Below, piece after piece: positions 34,791 to 45,421 of a stretch of DNA of 64,000 nt. The notes under the pieces were generated by a model that saw only the letters and a program-made list of their open reading frames with translations, did no database searches and was not told the DNA's origin. This DNA is from Arachis hypogaea. Lineage: Eukaryota > Streptophyta > Magnoliopsida > Fabales > Fabaceae. The stretch is from the NCBI RefSeq assembly GCF_003086295.3, contig NC_092048.1, positions 85,570,386 to 85,634,385 of the forward strand, in the 5' to 3' direction. Position 1 is the stretch's first letter, and each line of letters begins with the position of its first letter. The translations under genes and the position numbers were made by a program.

Positions 34791-37700
34791 ATGGACATAA
34801 GTGGAGATGGACAGTCCAGGAGGACTTTGGGGTCATATTCTAACCCCTCTACTGCTTCATATGGGAGTAGCATCTGCATACCCTCCATTGGAGTTAGTAG
34901 CTTTGAATTGAATCCTCAGCTCATTATCATGGTGCAGCAAAGTTGCCAGTATTCCGGTCTTCCACAGGAAGAACCTACAGAGTTTCTGGCACAATTTTTA
35001 CAAATTGCTGACACAGTACATGATAAGGAAATAGATCAGAACGTCTACAGACTATTACTGTTTCCATTTGCTGTAAAAGATCAAGCTAAGAGGTGGTTAA
35101 ATAACCAACCTAAGGCCAGCATAAGAACATGGAAACAGCTGACAGAAAAATTCCTGAATCAATATTTCCCTCCAAAAAGGATGACACAGCTAAGGCTGGA
35201 CATCCAAGGCTTTAAACAAGGAGATAATGAATCTCTTTATGATGCCTGGGAGAGATACAGAGAGATGCTACGAAAATGCCCCTCTGAAATGTTTTCAGAG
35301 TGGGTTCAGTTAGACATCTTCTACTATGGGCTTGCAGAAGGAGCTCAGATGTCTTTAGATTACTCAGCTGGTGGATCTATCCATATGAGAAAGACAATCG
35401 AAGAGGCTCAAGAGCTCATTGATACAATTGCCAGGAATCAGCATCTGTATCTAAGCAGCAACCCTTCCATGAATGAAGAGGTTAAAACAGTAACTGCTGA
35501 ATTCAGTACTGTAAAACAAGCTGCTGAATTCAATCAGCAATTAGATTTTCTAACAAAGCAGCTAGCTGAATTCAAAGACAGGTTACAGGAGACAAGGATA
35601 GCTAATATACATATGGAAGAACAGTTTAAGCAAACAAAGCAGCAGCTATCAAAGCAAATAGCAGAAGAATGCCAAGCAGTTCAATTAAGAAGTGGGAAAA
35701 CATTAAATACCCCACCTCAAGGCATCAAAAATTCAAGAAATAAGCAACCCACCAAAGATTCCCCTGAGGACAGTAAGAGCCCAGGGAAAAATAATTCTGG
35801 CACTAAAATTCCAGAAAATGGGTGGAAGGCTGGCGCTAAACGCCCAGACCATGCCCAAAACTGGCGTTCAGCGCCAGAAACAGACAGTGAGCTGGCGTCT
35901 AACGTCACTCCAGCTTCTGACTCTGGCATTCAATTGCCAGTGAGGGATCAGATACACACAAGTGCTGATAACAACCCCTCTAAAAAGGCTTCTTTAACCA
36001 CTAAGGTTGAGGAATATAAAGCCAAGATACCTTATCCTCAAAAACTCCGGAAAGAGGAGCAGGATAAGCAATTTGCTCGCTTTGCAGATTATCTAAGGAC
36101 TCTTGAAATAAAGATTCCTTTTGCAGAGGCACTTGAGCAAATACCTTCTTATGCCAAGTTCATGAAAGAGATCTTGAGTCATAAAAAGGAGTGGAGAGAA
36201 ACAGAAAGAGTTCTCCTCACTGAAGAATGCAGTGCAGTCATTCTGAAAAGCTTTCCTGAAAAGCTTAAAGACCCTGGGAGTTTTCTGATACCATGCATAT
36301 TGGAAGGTGATTGCACCAAGACAGCCTTATGCGATCTTGGGGCAAGCATCAACCTAATACCTGCATCCACTATCAGGAAGCTTGGCTTAACTGAAGAAGT
36401 TAAACCAACCAGGATATGTCTCCAACTTGCTGATGGTTCCACTAAATACCCATCAGGCGTGATTGAGGACATGATTGTCAGAGTTGGGCCATTCGCCTTT
36501 CCCACTGACTTTGTTGTGCTGGAAATGGAGGAGTACAAGAGTGCTACTCTCATTCTAGGAAGACCCTTCCTAGCAACTGGACGATCCCTCATTGACGTCC
36601 AGCAGGGGGAAATAACCCTGAGAGTCAACGATGACGAGTTCAAATTGAACGCTGTCAAAGCCATGCAGCATCCAGACACATCAACAGACTGCATGAAAGT
36701 TGACCTTATTGACTCTTTGGTAGAAGAGATCAACATGGCTGAGAGTCTCGAATCAGAGTTGGAAAACATTTTTAAAGATGTTCAGCCTGATTTGGAGGAT
36801 TCAGGGGACATTAAAGAGCCTCTGAACTTTCTTCTGAAAGAGGAAAAACCTCCTAAACCAGAGCTCAAGCCACTGCCACCATCCTTGAAATATGCATTTC
36901 TAGGAGAAGGTGACACTTTTCCAGTGATCATAAGCTCTGCCTTAAATTCACAGGAAGAGGAAGCACTTATTCAAGTGCTAAGGACACACAAGACAGCTCT
37001 TGGGTGGTCCATAGGTGATCTTAAGGGCATAAGCCCAGCTAGATGCATGCACAAAATCCAATTGGAGGATAATGCCAAACCAGTGGTTCAACCACAGAGG
37101 CGGCTAAATCCAGCCATGAAGGAAGTGGTGCAGAAAGAGGTCACCAAATTACTAGAGGCTGGGATTATTTATCCCATTTCTGATAGCCCCTGGGTGAGCC
37201 CTGTTCAAGTCGTCCCAAAAAAGGGAGGCATGACAGTGATTCATAATGAAAAAAATGAACTGGTTCCTACAAGAACAGTTACAGGGTGGCGCATGTGTAT
37301 TGACTACAGAAGGCTCAATACAGCCACCAGAAAGGATCATTTTCCTTTACCATTCATAGACCAGATGCTAGAGAGACTAGCAGGTCATGATTATTACTGC
37401 TTTTTGGATGGCTACTCAGGCTATAACCAGATTGCAGTAGATCCCCAGGATCAAGAGAAAACAGCATTCACATGTCCATCCGGAGTGTTTGCTTATAGAA
37501 GGATGCCCTTTGGGCTATGCAATGCACCTGCAACCTTCCAGAGATGCATGCTCTCTATTTTCTCTGATATGGTGGAAAAATTTCTGGAAGTCTTCATGGA
37601 TGACTTCTCAGTATATGGAGACTCATTCAGCTCCTGTCTTGATCACCTGAAACTTGTTCTGAAAAGATGCCAAGAAACCAACCTAGTTTTAAACTGGGAA

Positions 37701-39749
37701 AAGTGTCACTTCATGGTGACTTAAGGAATTGTTCTTGGGCATAAAATCTCAAACAAGGGAATAGAGGTAGATCAAGCAAAAATAGAGGTAATTGAAAAAT
37801 TACCACCACCTGCCAATGTTAAGGCAATCAGAAGCTTTCTGGGGCATGCAGGATTCTATAGGAGGTTTATAAAGGATTTTTCAAAAATCGCAAAACCCCT
37901 AAGCAATCTGCTAGCTGTTGACACGCCATTTGTGTTTGACACAGCATGCCTACAGGCGTTTGAAACGCTGAAAGCTAAGCTGGTCACAGCACCAGTCATT
38001 TCTGCACCAGACTGGACATTGCCATTTGAGTTAATGTGTGATGCCAGTGATCATGCCATTGGTGCAGTACTGGGACAGAGGCATGACAAGCTTCTGCATG
38101 TCATTTATTATGCCAGTCGCGTTTTAAATGATGCCCAGAAAAATTACACAACCACAGAAAAGGAATTACTTGTAGTGGTTTACGCCATTGACAAGTTCAG
38201 ATCTTACTTAGTAGGATCAAAGGTGATTGTGTACACTGACCATGCTGCTCTTAAGTATCTACTCACAAAGCAGGATTCAAAACCCAGGCTCATCAGATGG
38301 GTATTGCTTCTGCAAGAGTTTGATATAGAAATAAGAGACAGAAAAGGGACAGAGAACCAAGTAGCTGATCATCTGTCCCGGATAGAGCCAGTGGAAGGGA
38401 CGTCCCTCCCCTTCCTTGAGATCTCTGAGACGTTCCCTGATGAGCATCTATTTGCCATTCAGGAAGCACCATGGTTTGCCGATATTGCAAGCTATAAAGC
38501 TGCAAGGTTCATACCCAAGGAGTACAATAGAATACAAAAAAAGAAACTAATTACTGATGCAAAGTACTACTTGTGGGATGAGCCCTATCTCTTTAAGAGA
38601 TGTGCAGACGAAATTATCCGTAGGTGTGTCCCCAGAGAGGAAGCACAGAGAATCTTATGGCATTGCCATGGATCTCAATATGGAGGTCATTTTGGAGGTG
38701 AGCGAACAGCCACCAAGGTCCTCCAATGTGGCTTCTATTGGCCCACACTCTATAAAGATTCCCGAGAGTTTGTACGTAATTGTGACAGTTGCCAAAGAGC
38801 TGGTAACCTGCCTCATGGTTACGCCATGCCTCAACAAGGGATCTTGGAAATAGAGTTGTTTGATGTATGGGGAATTGACTTCATGGGACCTTTTCCACCA
38901 TCATACTCAAACACTTATATTCTGGTGGCAGTTGACTATGTATCAAAATGGGTTGAGGCTATCGCCACACCCTCCAATGATACTAAAACAGTGCTGAAAT
39001 TCCTCCAGAAACATATCTTTAGCAGGTTTGGTGTCCCTAGAGTGTTAATCAGTGATGGGGGCACTCACTTCTGCAATAAACAACTTTACTCTACAATGGT
39101 TCGGTATGGAATTCGCCACAAGGTGGCCACTCCATATCATCCACAAACCAATGGACAGGCTGAAGTCTCTAACAGAGAATTAAAGAGAATCCTGGAACGG
39201 ACAGTAAATACCCGTAGAAAGGATTGGGCAAGGAGCTTGGATGATGCTCTGTGGGCTTACAGAACAGCATTCAAGACCCCTATAGGGACCTCTCCATACC
39301 AACTCGTGTATGGTAAGGCATGCCACTTGCCCGTGGAACTGGAACATAAGGCCTACTGGGCAACCAGATTCCTAAACTTAGATGCCAAATTAGCAGGAGA
39401 AAAACGATTGCTCCAGCTAAATGAGCTAGAGGAATTCAGATTCACAGCTTTCGAAAATGCCAAGCTTTATAAAGAAAAATAAAAAAAGTGGCATGACAGA
39501 AAGCTGTCATCTAGAATCTTTGAACCAGGACAGAAGGTTCTGTTGTTTAACTCTAGACTCAGGCTATTCCCCGGGAAACTGAAATCCCGGTGGAGGGGAC
39601 CATACGTGATTACAAGTGTATCACCATATGGTTATGTGGAGCTTCAAGATATTGATTCTGATAAGAAGTTCATTGTCAATGGACAGAGAATCAAGCATTA
39701 TCTTGAGGGCAACATTGAGCAAGAATGCTCAAGGCTGAAGCTAGATTAA
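34791..39749 (+). pseudogene. B1 gag-pol polyprotein with two in-frame stops
   Basis: One frame of 1652 residues if the stops at 37722-37724 (TAA) and 39480-39482 (TAA) are ignored; there is no frameshift. Gag core at residues about 55-220; no CCHC knuckle seen. The palindrome-coded linker is at about 348-384. The protease has DLGAS with its Asp at 515. RT runs about 770-1000 with FMDD at 935-938; the first stop falls just after it in the RT thumb region. RNase H starts near 1084 ([13 protein letters not shown]). The integrase zinc finger ends in CDSC (1331-1334), and the D,D35E triad is D1363, D1422 and E1458. The second stop lies in the integrase C-terminal part. No chromodomain. The start is MDISGDGQS, as in B2 and B4. 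Athila/Tat-like Ty3 by motif content and PBS; lineage not tested. Confidence 0.95.
35832..35942 (+). repeat. Palindromes inside gag of B1
   Basis: Three to four GGCGYTNARCGCC palindromes within the open frame between gag and protease, all in frame. The coded linker is short and low-complexity. Confidence 0.82.
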
Positions 39750-39790
39750 AAGCTCAGCAAGGTCCAGCTAAAGACAATAAAGAAGCGCTT

Positions 39791-39808
39791 GCTGGGAGGC
39801 AACACAGC
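39791..39808 (+). other. Post-stop hairpin H1 of B1
   Basis: GCTGGG-AGGCAA-CACAGC: five of six pairs kept compared with B4, 41 nt after the pol stop. Confidence 0.65.
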
Positions 39809-39967
39809 CATGGGGCAACAATCCTCTAAGCATTTTGCCCTATTTTTATTTTTATTTGTTTATATAAAGTTCACTGACACTAAGGTAAAGAATCATTTGC
39901 ATAAGTTTATAGGGTTACAGAAGGAATCTACACACAAAACAGAGATAGGGAGCTTACTGGCAAGGCC

Positions 39968-40142
39968 ATTTTGGGCGTTCAGCGCCCAAAATGGGCATCC
40001 AGTGGGCGCTGGACGCCAGTAAGGATAGCTATCTGGCGTTCAACGCCAGAAAAGGGCAACAACTGGGCGTTGAACGCCCAGGATAGCAGCAATTGGGCAT
40101 TGAACGCCCAAAACAGGCAGTGTTTGGGCGTTCAAACGCCAG
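39968..40142 (+). repeat. Post-pol palindrome cluster of B1
   Basis: Five to six copies of GGGCGTTNAACGCCCA-type palindromes, each followed by a different 15-20 nt spacer. A C/T tract (40153-40190) follows. Confidence 0.9.
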
Positions 40143-40187
40143 GATGGTGGGAAGGAGCTCTCCTTCTACCCATCTCCTTCTTTTTCT

Positions 40188-40224
40188 TTTGCTTGAGGAC
40201 AAGCAAAGCTCTAAGTTTGGTGTG
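40188..40224 (+). other. Internal hairpin H2 and PPT-like motif (B1)
   Basis: TTTGCTTG-AGGA-CAAGCAAA, eight pairs, then CTCTAAGTTTGGTGTG, ending 23 nt before the ORF2 start. Confidence 0.78.
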
Positions 40225-40246
40225 CTTATCCGTGATCACTAAGATC

Positions 40247-40384
40247 ATGGCCCCTAAAGGAAAACAACCCACTCCAAGAGGAGCAAGGGCGTGATTTAAA
40301 GGAACTGAAGCGCCAGAAATTCTCTCTTGAAGGACCAAGCACCTCACAGACTAGAGGAACATCCACTTCCCAAACCTCAAGGTT
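40247..40384 (+). pseudogene. B1 ORF2 remnant, internally deleted
   Basis: ATG at 40247 opens MAPKGKQ as in B2 and B4 but stops after 15 residues (TGA 40292-40294). The bases from about 40283 on (GAGCAAGGGCGTGA, then CTGAAGCGCCAGAA) match the coiled-coil tail of ORF2 in B2 near 43384-43370. So about 0.95 kb coding for the plant transposon protein-like domain has been lost, joining the first twelve codons to the tail. Confidence 0.8.
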
Positions 40385-41450
40385 GTTGAGTTCTAATCTT
40401 AGCCTTAACTCTGTGATAACTGTTCTTATTTTAATTTTACCTTAGGAGTCATATAGTAGTAATTAGTCTATTTTGATTTTATCTCCAATTAAGCTATAGT
40501 TTATTTTTCTCATCATCAGCAAACATGAATAAAATAGTAGATCTTTTAAATAAGAAGCAATAAAATTTCGTATTTTAATAAGAGAAATTCTAATTAGTTA
40601 AATGTGGTGGCAATGCTTTCTGTCTTCTGAATGAATGCTTGAACAGTGCACATATCTTTTGAATTTGTTGTTTAAGACTGTTAAATATGTTGGCGCTTGA
40701 AAGAATGATGAACATGAGACATGTTATTGAGAATCTGAAAAATCATAAAAATGATTCTTGAAGCAAGAAAAAAGCAGCAAAGAACAAAGCTTGCAGAAAA
40801 AAAAAAAAAAAAAAGAGAGAGAGAAAGAAAAAAAAGAGAAAGCAAGCAGAAAAAGCCAAAGCCCTTAAAACCAAAAGGCAAGGGTAATAAAAAGGATCCC
40901 AAGGCTTTGAGCATCAGTGGATAGGAGGGCCAAAAAGGAATAAAATCCTGGCCTAAGCGGCTAAATCAAGCTGTCCCTAACCATGTGCTTGTGGCGTGAA
41001 GGTGTCAAGTGAAAACTTGAGACTGAGCGGTTAAAGTCAAGGTCCAAAGCAAACAGAAGAGTGTGCTTAAGAACTCTGGACACCTCTAATTGGGGACTTT
41101 AGCAAAGCTGAGTCACAATCTGAAAAGGTTCACCCAATTATGTGTCTGTGGCATTTATGTATCCGGTAGTAATACTGGAAAACAAAGTGCTTAGGGCCAC
41201 GGCCAAGACTCATAAAGAAGCTGTGTTCAAGAATCATCACACTGAACTAAGAGAATCAATAACACTATCTGAATTCTGAGTTCCTATAGATGCCAATCAC
41301 TCTGAGCTTCAATGGATAAAGTGAGATGCCAAAACTGTTCAGAAGCAAAAAGCTACTAGTCCCGCTCATCTAATTAGGATCTGAGCTTCAATCAAAAACT
41401 CTGAGATATTATTGCTTCTCAACCTATTAGTCTTCTATTTTATTTGTCTA
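40385..41450 (+). other. B1 3' untranslated tail
   Basis: Non-coding, collinear with the B2 tail. It holds a poly(A)/GAGA tract at 40797-40850. No supported gene. Confidence 0.7.
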
Positions 41451-41488
41451 GTTGCTTGAGGACAAGCAACAGTTTAAGTTTGGTGTTG
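41451..41488 (+). other. 3' hairpin and PPT-position motif of B1
   Basis: GTTGCTTG-AGGA-CAAGCAAC (41451-41470, eight pairs), then AGTTTAAGTTTGGTGTTG to the LTR. The tract is less purine-rich than that of families A and D. Confidence 0.82.
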
Positions 41489-43049
41489 TGATGAGCGGAT
41501 ATTTTATACGCTTTTTGGGGATAATTTCATATAGTTTTGAGTATGTTTTAGTTAGTTTTTAGTTTATTTCCAGTAGTTTTTAGGAAAAACTCATGTTTCT
41601 GGACTTTACTATGAGTTGTGTGTTTTTCTGTAATTTCAGGTATTTTTCTGGCTGAAATTGAAGGAGCTGAGCAAAAATCTGATTCAGGCTGAAAAAGGAC
41701 TGCTGATGCTGTTGGATTCTGACCTCCCTGCACTCAAAGTGGATTTTCTGGAGCTACAGAACTCGAAATGGCGTGCTTCCAATTGCGTTGGAAAGTAGAC
41801 ATCCAGGGCTTTCCAGCAATATATAATAGTTCATACTTTGCACAAGAATTGACGACGTAAACTGGCGTTCAACACCAGCCTTCTGCCCAAATCTGGCGTC
41901 CAGCGCCAGAAAAGGATCAAAAACTGGAGTTGAACGCCCAAACTGGCACAAAAACTGGCGTTCAACTCCACAAATGGCCTCTGCACGTGAATTGCTTAAA
42001 GTCTCAGCCCCAGCACACACCAAGTGGGCCCCAGCACACCAAGTGGGCCCCAGAAGTGGATCTCTGCATCATCCATCATAGTCCACTCATATTTTGTAAC
42101 CCTAGGCTACTGGTTTAGTATTTAAACAACTTTTAGAGACTTATTTTGGATCTCATGACATTTCAGATCTAAACTTTGTATTCTCTGACGGCATGAGTCT
42201 CTAAACCCCATTGTTGGGGGTGAGGAGCTCTGCTGTGTCTCAATGAATTAATGCAAGTATTTCTGTTTTCATTCAAACACGCTTGTTCCTATCTAAGATG
42301 TTCATTCGCGCTTAACTGTGATGATGGTGATGAGCTGTGACACTCATCACCTTCCTCAACCCATGAACGTGTGCCTGACAACCACCTCCGTTCTATATCC
42401 GATTGAATGAGTGTCTCTTAGATTCTTTAATCAGAATCTCCGTGGTATAAGCTAGAACTGATGGCAGCATTCATGAGAATCCGGAAAGTCTAAGCCTTGT
42501 CTGTGGCATTCCGAGTAGGATTCAAGGATTGAATGACTGTGACGAGCTTCAAACTCCTGAAGGCTGGGCGTTAGTGACAGACGCAAAAGGATAGTAAATC
42601 CTATTCCAACCGGATCGAGAACCAACCGGTGATTAGCCGTGCTGTGACAGAGCGCGTGAGCGTAGTTTTCACTGGAAGGATGGAAGGTAGCCATTGACAA
42701 CGGTGATCCACTAACACACAGCTTGCCATAGGAGGACGTGCGTGCGTGAATCAGAAGACAGAGGAAAGCAGAGATTCAGAGGACAGAGCATCTCCAAAAC
42801 TCCAACATATTCTCCATTACTGCACAACAAGTAACTTTTAATTTATGCTCTACTGGTTATTCATAATTCAACTGATAAACATAATTGACTTCCTGACTAA
42901 GATTTACAAGATAACCATAGATTGCTTCAAACCAACAATCTCTGTGGGATTCGACCCTTACTCACGTAAGGTATTACTTGGACGACCCAGTGCACTTGCT
43001 GGTCAGTGGCACGCGTTGTGAAAAGTGTGATTCGTGATTTGTGCTACCA
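41489..43049 (+). repeat. B1 3' LTR (1561 bp)
   Basis: Same ends and length as the 5' LTR. TATATAAT at 41820-41827, palindromes 41856-41973. Followed by the TSD CCACC. Confidence 0.97.
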
Positions 43050-43054
43050 CCACC

Positions 43055-43323
43055 ACAAATAAATAATTAGAATTTTCCTTATTAAAAACTCGAAAAAAAT
43101 TATTGCCTCCTTATTCTAAAAATCTGCTATTTTATTCATGTTTGATGATGATGAGAAAAATAAATTATAGCTTAATTGGAGATAAAATCAAAATAGAGAT
43201 ACTAATTACTACTACTCATATATGACTTCTAAGGTAAATTTCTAATAAGAATAATTATCACAGAGTTAAGGCTAAGATTAGAACTCAACAACCTTGAATT
43301 TGGGAGGTGGATGCCTCTTTAGT
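43055..43323 (-). other. B2 3' untranslated tail, part nearest ORF2
   Basis: Continues 32373 after B1; collinear with B1 40385-40620 in reverse. No gene. Confidence 0.7.
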
Positions 43324-44384
43324 CTATGGAGTGCTTGGCCTTTCAAGAGATAGCTTCTGGTGCTTCAGTTCACGCCCTTGCTCTTCTTGTTCCCTAAGCA
43401 GTTTGCAGAGCCTGCTGTTTTGATTTTGCTGTTCTTCCTTCAGTTGATCCACAGTTTCTTGCAACTTGGTGACAGATGCTTCTAGGCGTTCCTAATATTC
43501 AATTTGAGGGATTTCCGGGAGGAACTCCTGTGCTTTCCTCTTGATGGGGTCGTCCTGCACTTGTTGTCCTTCCATAGACTTTTTGGTGATTGGTTGCTCA
43601 ACTGAGATATACTCATCTACTCCTATTTTTACCCCAGCATCTTTACATAACAGAGAGACCAAGCTTGGATAAGCCAATTTGGCATCTTTGGAGTTCTTGT
43701 TTGCAATTTTGTAAAGCTCACAAGAAATCAGCTGATGAACTTCCACTTCTTTTTCCAGTATAATGCAATGAATCATCACTGCTCTTCTGATGGTGCCTCA
43801 GAGCGGTTGCTAGTGGGCAGTATAGAGCACCCAATGAAGTCTAGCCAGCCTCTTTTGAGTTGGTTTGGGGCACCCTTTGTGTTGGTTGTCCATTTGGCTC
43901 CAGGGAGGCATATGTCCTCTAGGATTTTGTCCAAGCTCAGGTTTGGTCTCATCATTCTCCTATTAAAGGAGTCTGGGTCATCTTGCAGTTGAGGCAGCTT
44001 GAAGATCTCCCTTATTTTGTCAGGGTGGATGTGAACAATCTTCCCTCTGACCAGAGTTCTATAGTCATAGAATGCGGTTCCCGCTATTCTCTGCCTGTCC
44101 GTCTGCCACAGATTTGCGTAGAATTCCTGAACCATGTTTCTTTCCACCTTTGTTTCAGGATTAGCTAGGACTTCCCAGCTCCTGTTTCGAATTTGCTCTT
44201 GGATCTCCGGATATTCATCTTCTTTCAGATCGAATTTAGCTTTCGGGATCACTGACCTTAGACCCATTATTTTGTAGTAATGGTCTGAATGTTCTTTGGT
44301 TAAGAACTTCCCTTGATTCCAAAGTGGTTTTGGAATATTCTCTTTCTTGCCTCTTGAGTTGGTTTGTTTTCCCTTAGGGGCCAT
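43324..44384 (-). pseudogene. B2 ORF2, plant transposon protein-like, frameshifted
   Basis: ATG at 44384 (MAPKGKQTNSRGKKEN); an upstream in-frame ATG at 44453 is possible but is not shared with B1 or B4. About 200 residues carry the domain with RNRSWEVLANPE and VQEFYANLW. A frameshift lies near 43780, after which the frame 43779-43492 continues the domain (VHQLISCELYKIAN), stops at TAG 43492-43494 and then continues in frame as a charged coiled coil (VTKLQETVDQLKEEQQNQ) to TAG 43324-43326. It is the fullest ORF2 of family B in the window. The domain occurs in extra ORFs of plant Ty3 elements; its function is not known to me. Neither a signal peptide nor a membrane span is seen. Confidence 0.78.
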
Positions 44385-44421
44385 GATCTTAGTAGGTATT
44401 GGCTTAGTGATCACGGATAAA

Positions 44422-44458
44422 CACACCAAACTTAGAGGTTTGCTTGTTCTCAAGGAAA
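44422..44458 (-). other. B2 internal hairpin H2, degenerate
   Basis: On the minus strand TTTCCTTG-AGAA-CAAGCAAA: seven of eight pairs and a mutated loop, then CTCTAAGTTTGGTGTG. Confidence 0.65.
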
Positions 44459-44947
44459 AGAAAGGAAGAAGAGGGATATGAAGAGAGCCAAGTCCGAATT
44501 GTGAAGGTGGGGGGGGGAGGCCGAACTAGGATTTAAAGGGAAGGGGGTGGGTTTCAAAAATTTTGAAGAAGATATGATAGAAGATATGATTTGTAAAAGC
44601 TGAGTATGATAGGAATAGGATTTAAAAGATATGAATAATATGAAAGATATTTGAAAAGATAGCTTTGTTTGGAAAAAGATATTGTGAAGATTTGAAAAAG
44701 ATGTTGATGAGTTGAAAAAAAATTTAAGAAGGAAAAGAGATAGATTTGTTTTGAAAAAGATTTGAAAAGAAGTTGAGGAGGATTTAAAAAAAAAGGTTTA
44801 TGTTTAGAATTAAGATACATTTGATATCTTTGAAAAAGGATTTGAAAAATTAGGATTGGTAATATGTTTATGCAAGAAATCATGAATTGAAACATGAAAA
44901 ATGGAAAAAATTTGAAGTGAAAATGAAATTACCTACTCCCCACAATC
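44459..44947 (-). other. GA/AT-rich non-coding stretch
   Basis: Repeated GAAAAAGAT-like words on the plus strand, as in B4 6062-6540, with a G run near 44509-44518. No gene. Confidence 0.6.
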
Positions 44948-45189
44948 CTGGCGTTAAACGCCCAACTGCTGCATGTTTTGGGCGTTTAACGCCCAGTTGG
45001 TGCTTGGTCTGGGCGTTTAACGCCCAGCTGTTGCTTCTAGCTGGCGTTAAACGCCAGAAACTCCTTTGTCACTGGGCATTTTTCTGAACGCCCAGGATGC
45101 TGTAAATCTGGCGTTTAACGCCCATATGGCTATCTCTACTGGTGTTAAACGCCCAGTAGATGCTCTTTTTGGGCGTTTAACGCCCAAAA
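44948..45189 (-). repeat. Post-pol palindrome cluster of B2
   Basis: Seven or so copies of GGCGTTTAACGCCCA-type palindromes, collinear with B4 6541-6750. Confidence 0.9.
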
Positions 45190-45362
45190 CAGCTCTTACT
45201 GGCTTTTTCGCACGAGTGAGCTGCTTTTTGCTATTTTGTATTCTGAATCCTTCTGCAACCCTGTGAACTTATGCAATTGATTCTTTACCTTGAAGATTAT
45301 TTATATTAAACCTGTATAATAATAAAAATAAAAAAAATAAATAAGAAAAGGTTTTGCTAATG

Positions 45363-45380
45363 GCTGGGTTGCCTCCCATA
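45363..45380 (-). other. Post-stop hairpin H1 of B2, degenerate
   Basis: On the minus strand TATGGG-AGGCAA-CCCAGC: only the inner four pairs remain; loop intact. Confidence 0.55.
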
Positions 45381-45421
45381 AAGCGCTTCTTTATTGTCTT
45401 TAGTTGGACCTTGCTGAGCTT

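Larger units (their letters stand above)
32374..43054 (+). mobile_element. B1: complete, young family B element
   Basis: TSD CCACC at 32374-32378 and 43050-43054. Both LTRs are 1561 bp and I count eight differences between them (0.5%). Order: 5' LTR, PBS, leader, gag-pol, H1, palindromes, H2, ORF2 remnant, tail, H2 with PPT, 3' LTR. gag-pol has two in-frame stops and ORF2 is deleted. It is the youngest element here by LTR identity, and nesting inside B2 agrees with that. The target was the tail of B2. Confidence 0.97.

Noticed and set aside
34791..37724. Gag-protease-RT as a functional product ending at 37724
   Set aside because: The stop falls within RT just after FMDD and the same frame continues through RNase H and integrase, so it is a nonsense change and not a natural end.
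39543..39749. Chromodomain at the integrase C-terminus
   Set aside because: The end of pol has no chromodomain-like aromatic cage; it stops shortly after the [16 protein letters not shown] block.
40247..44384. ORF2 as a true envelope gene
   Set aside because: Its position is that of Athila env-like ORFs, but no signal peptide or transmembrane segment is visible in B2 or D.
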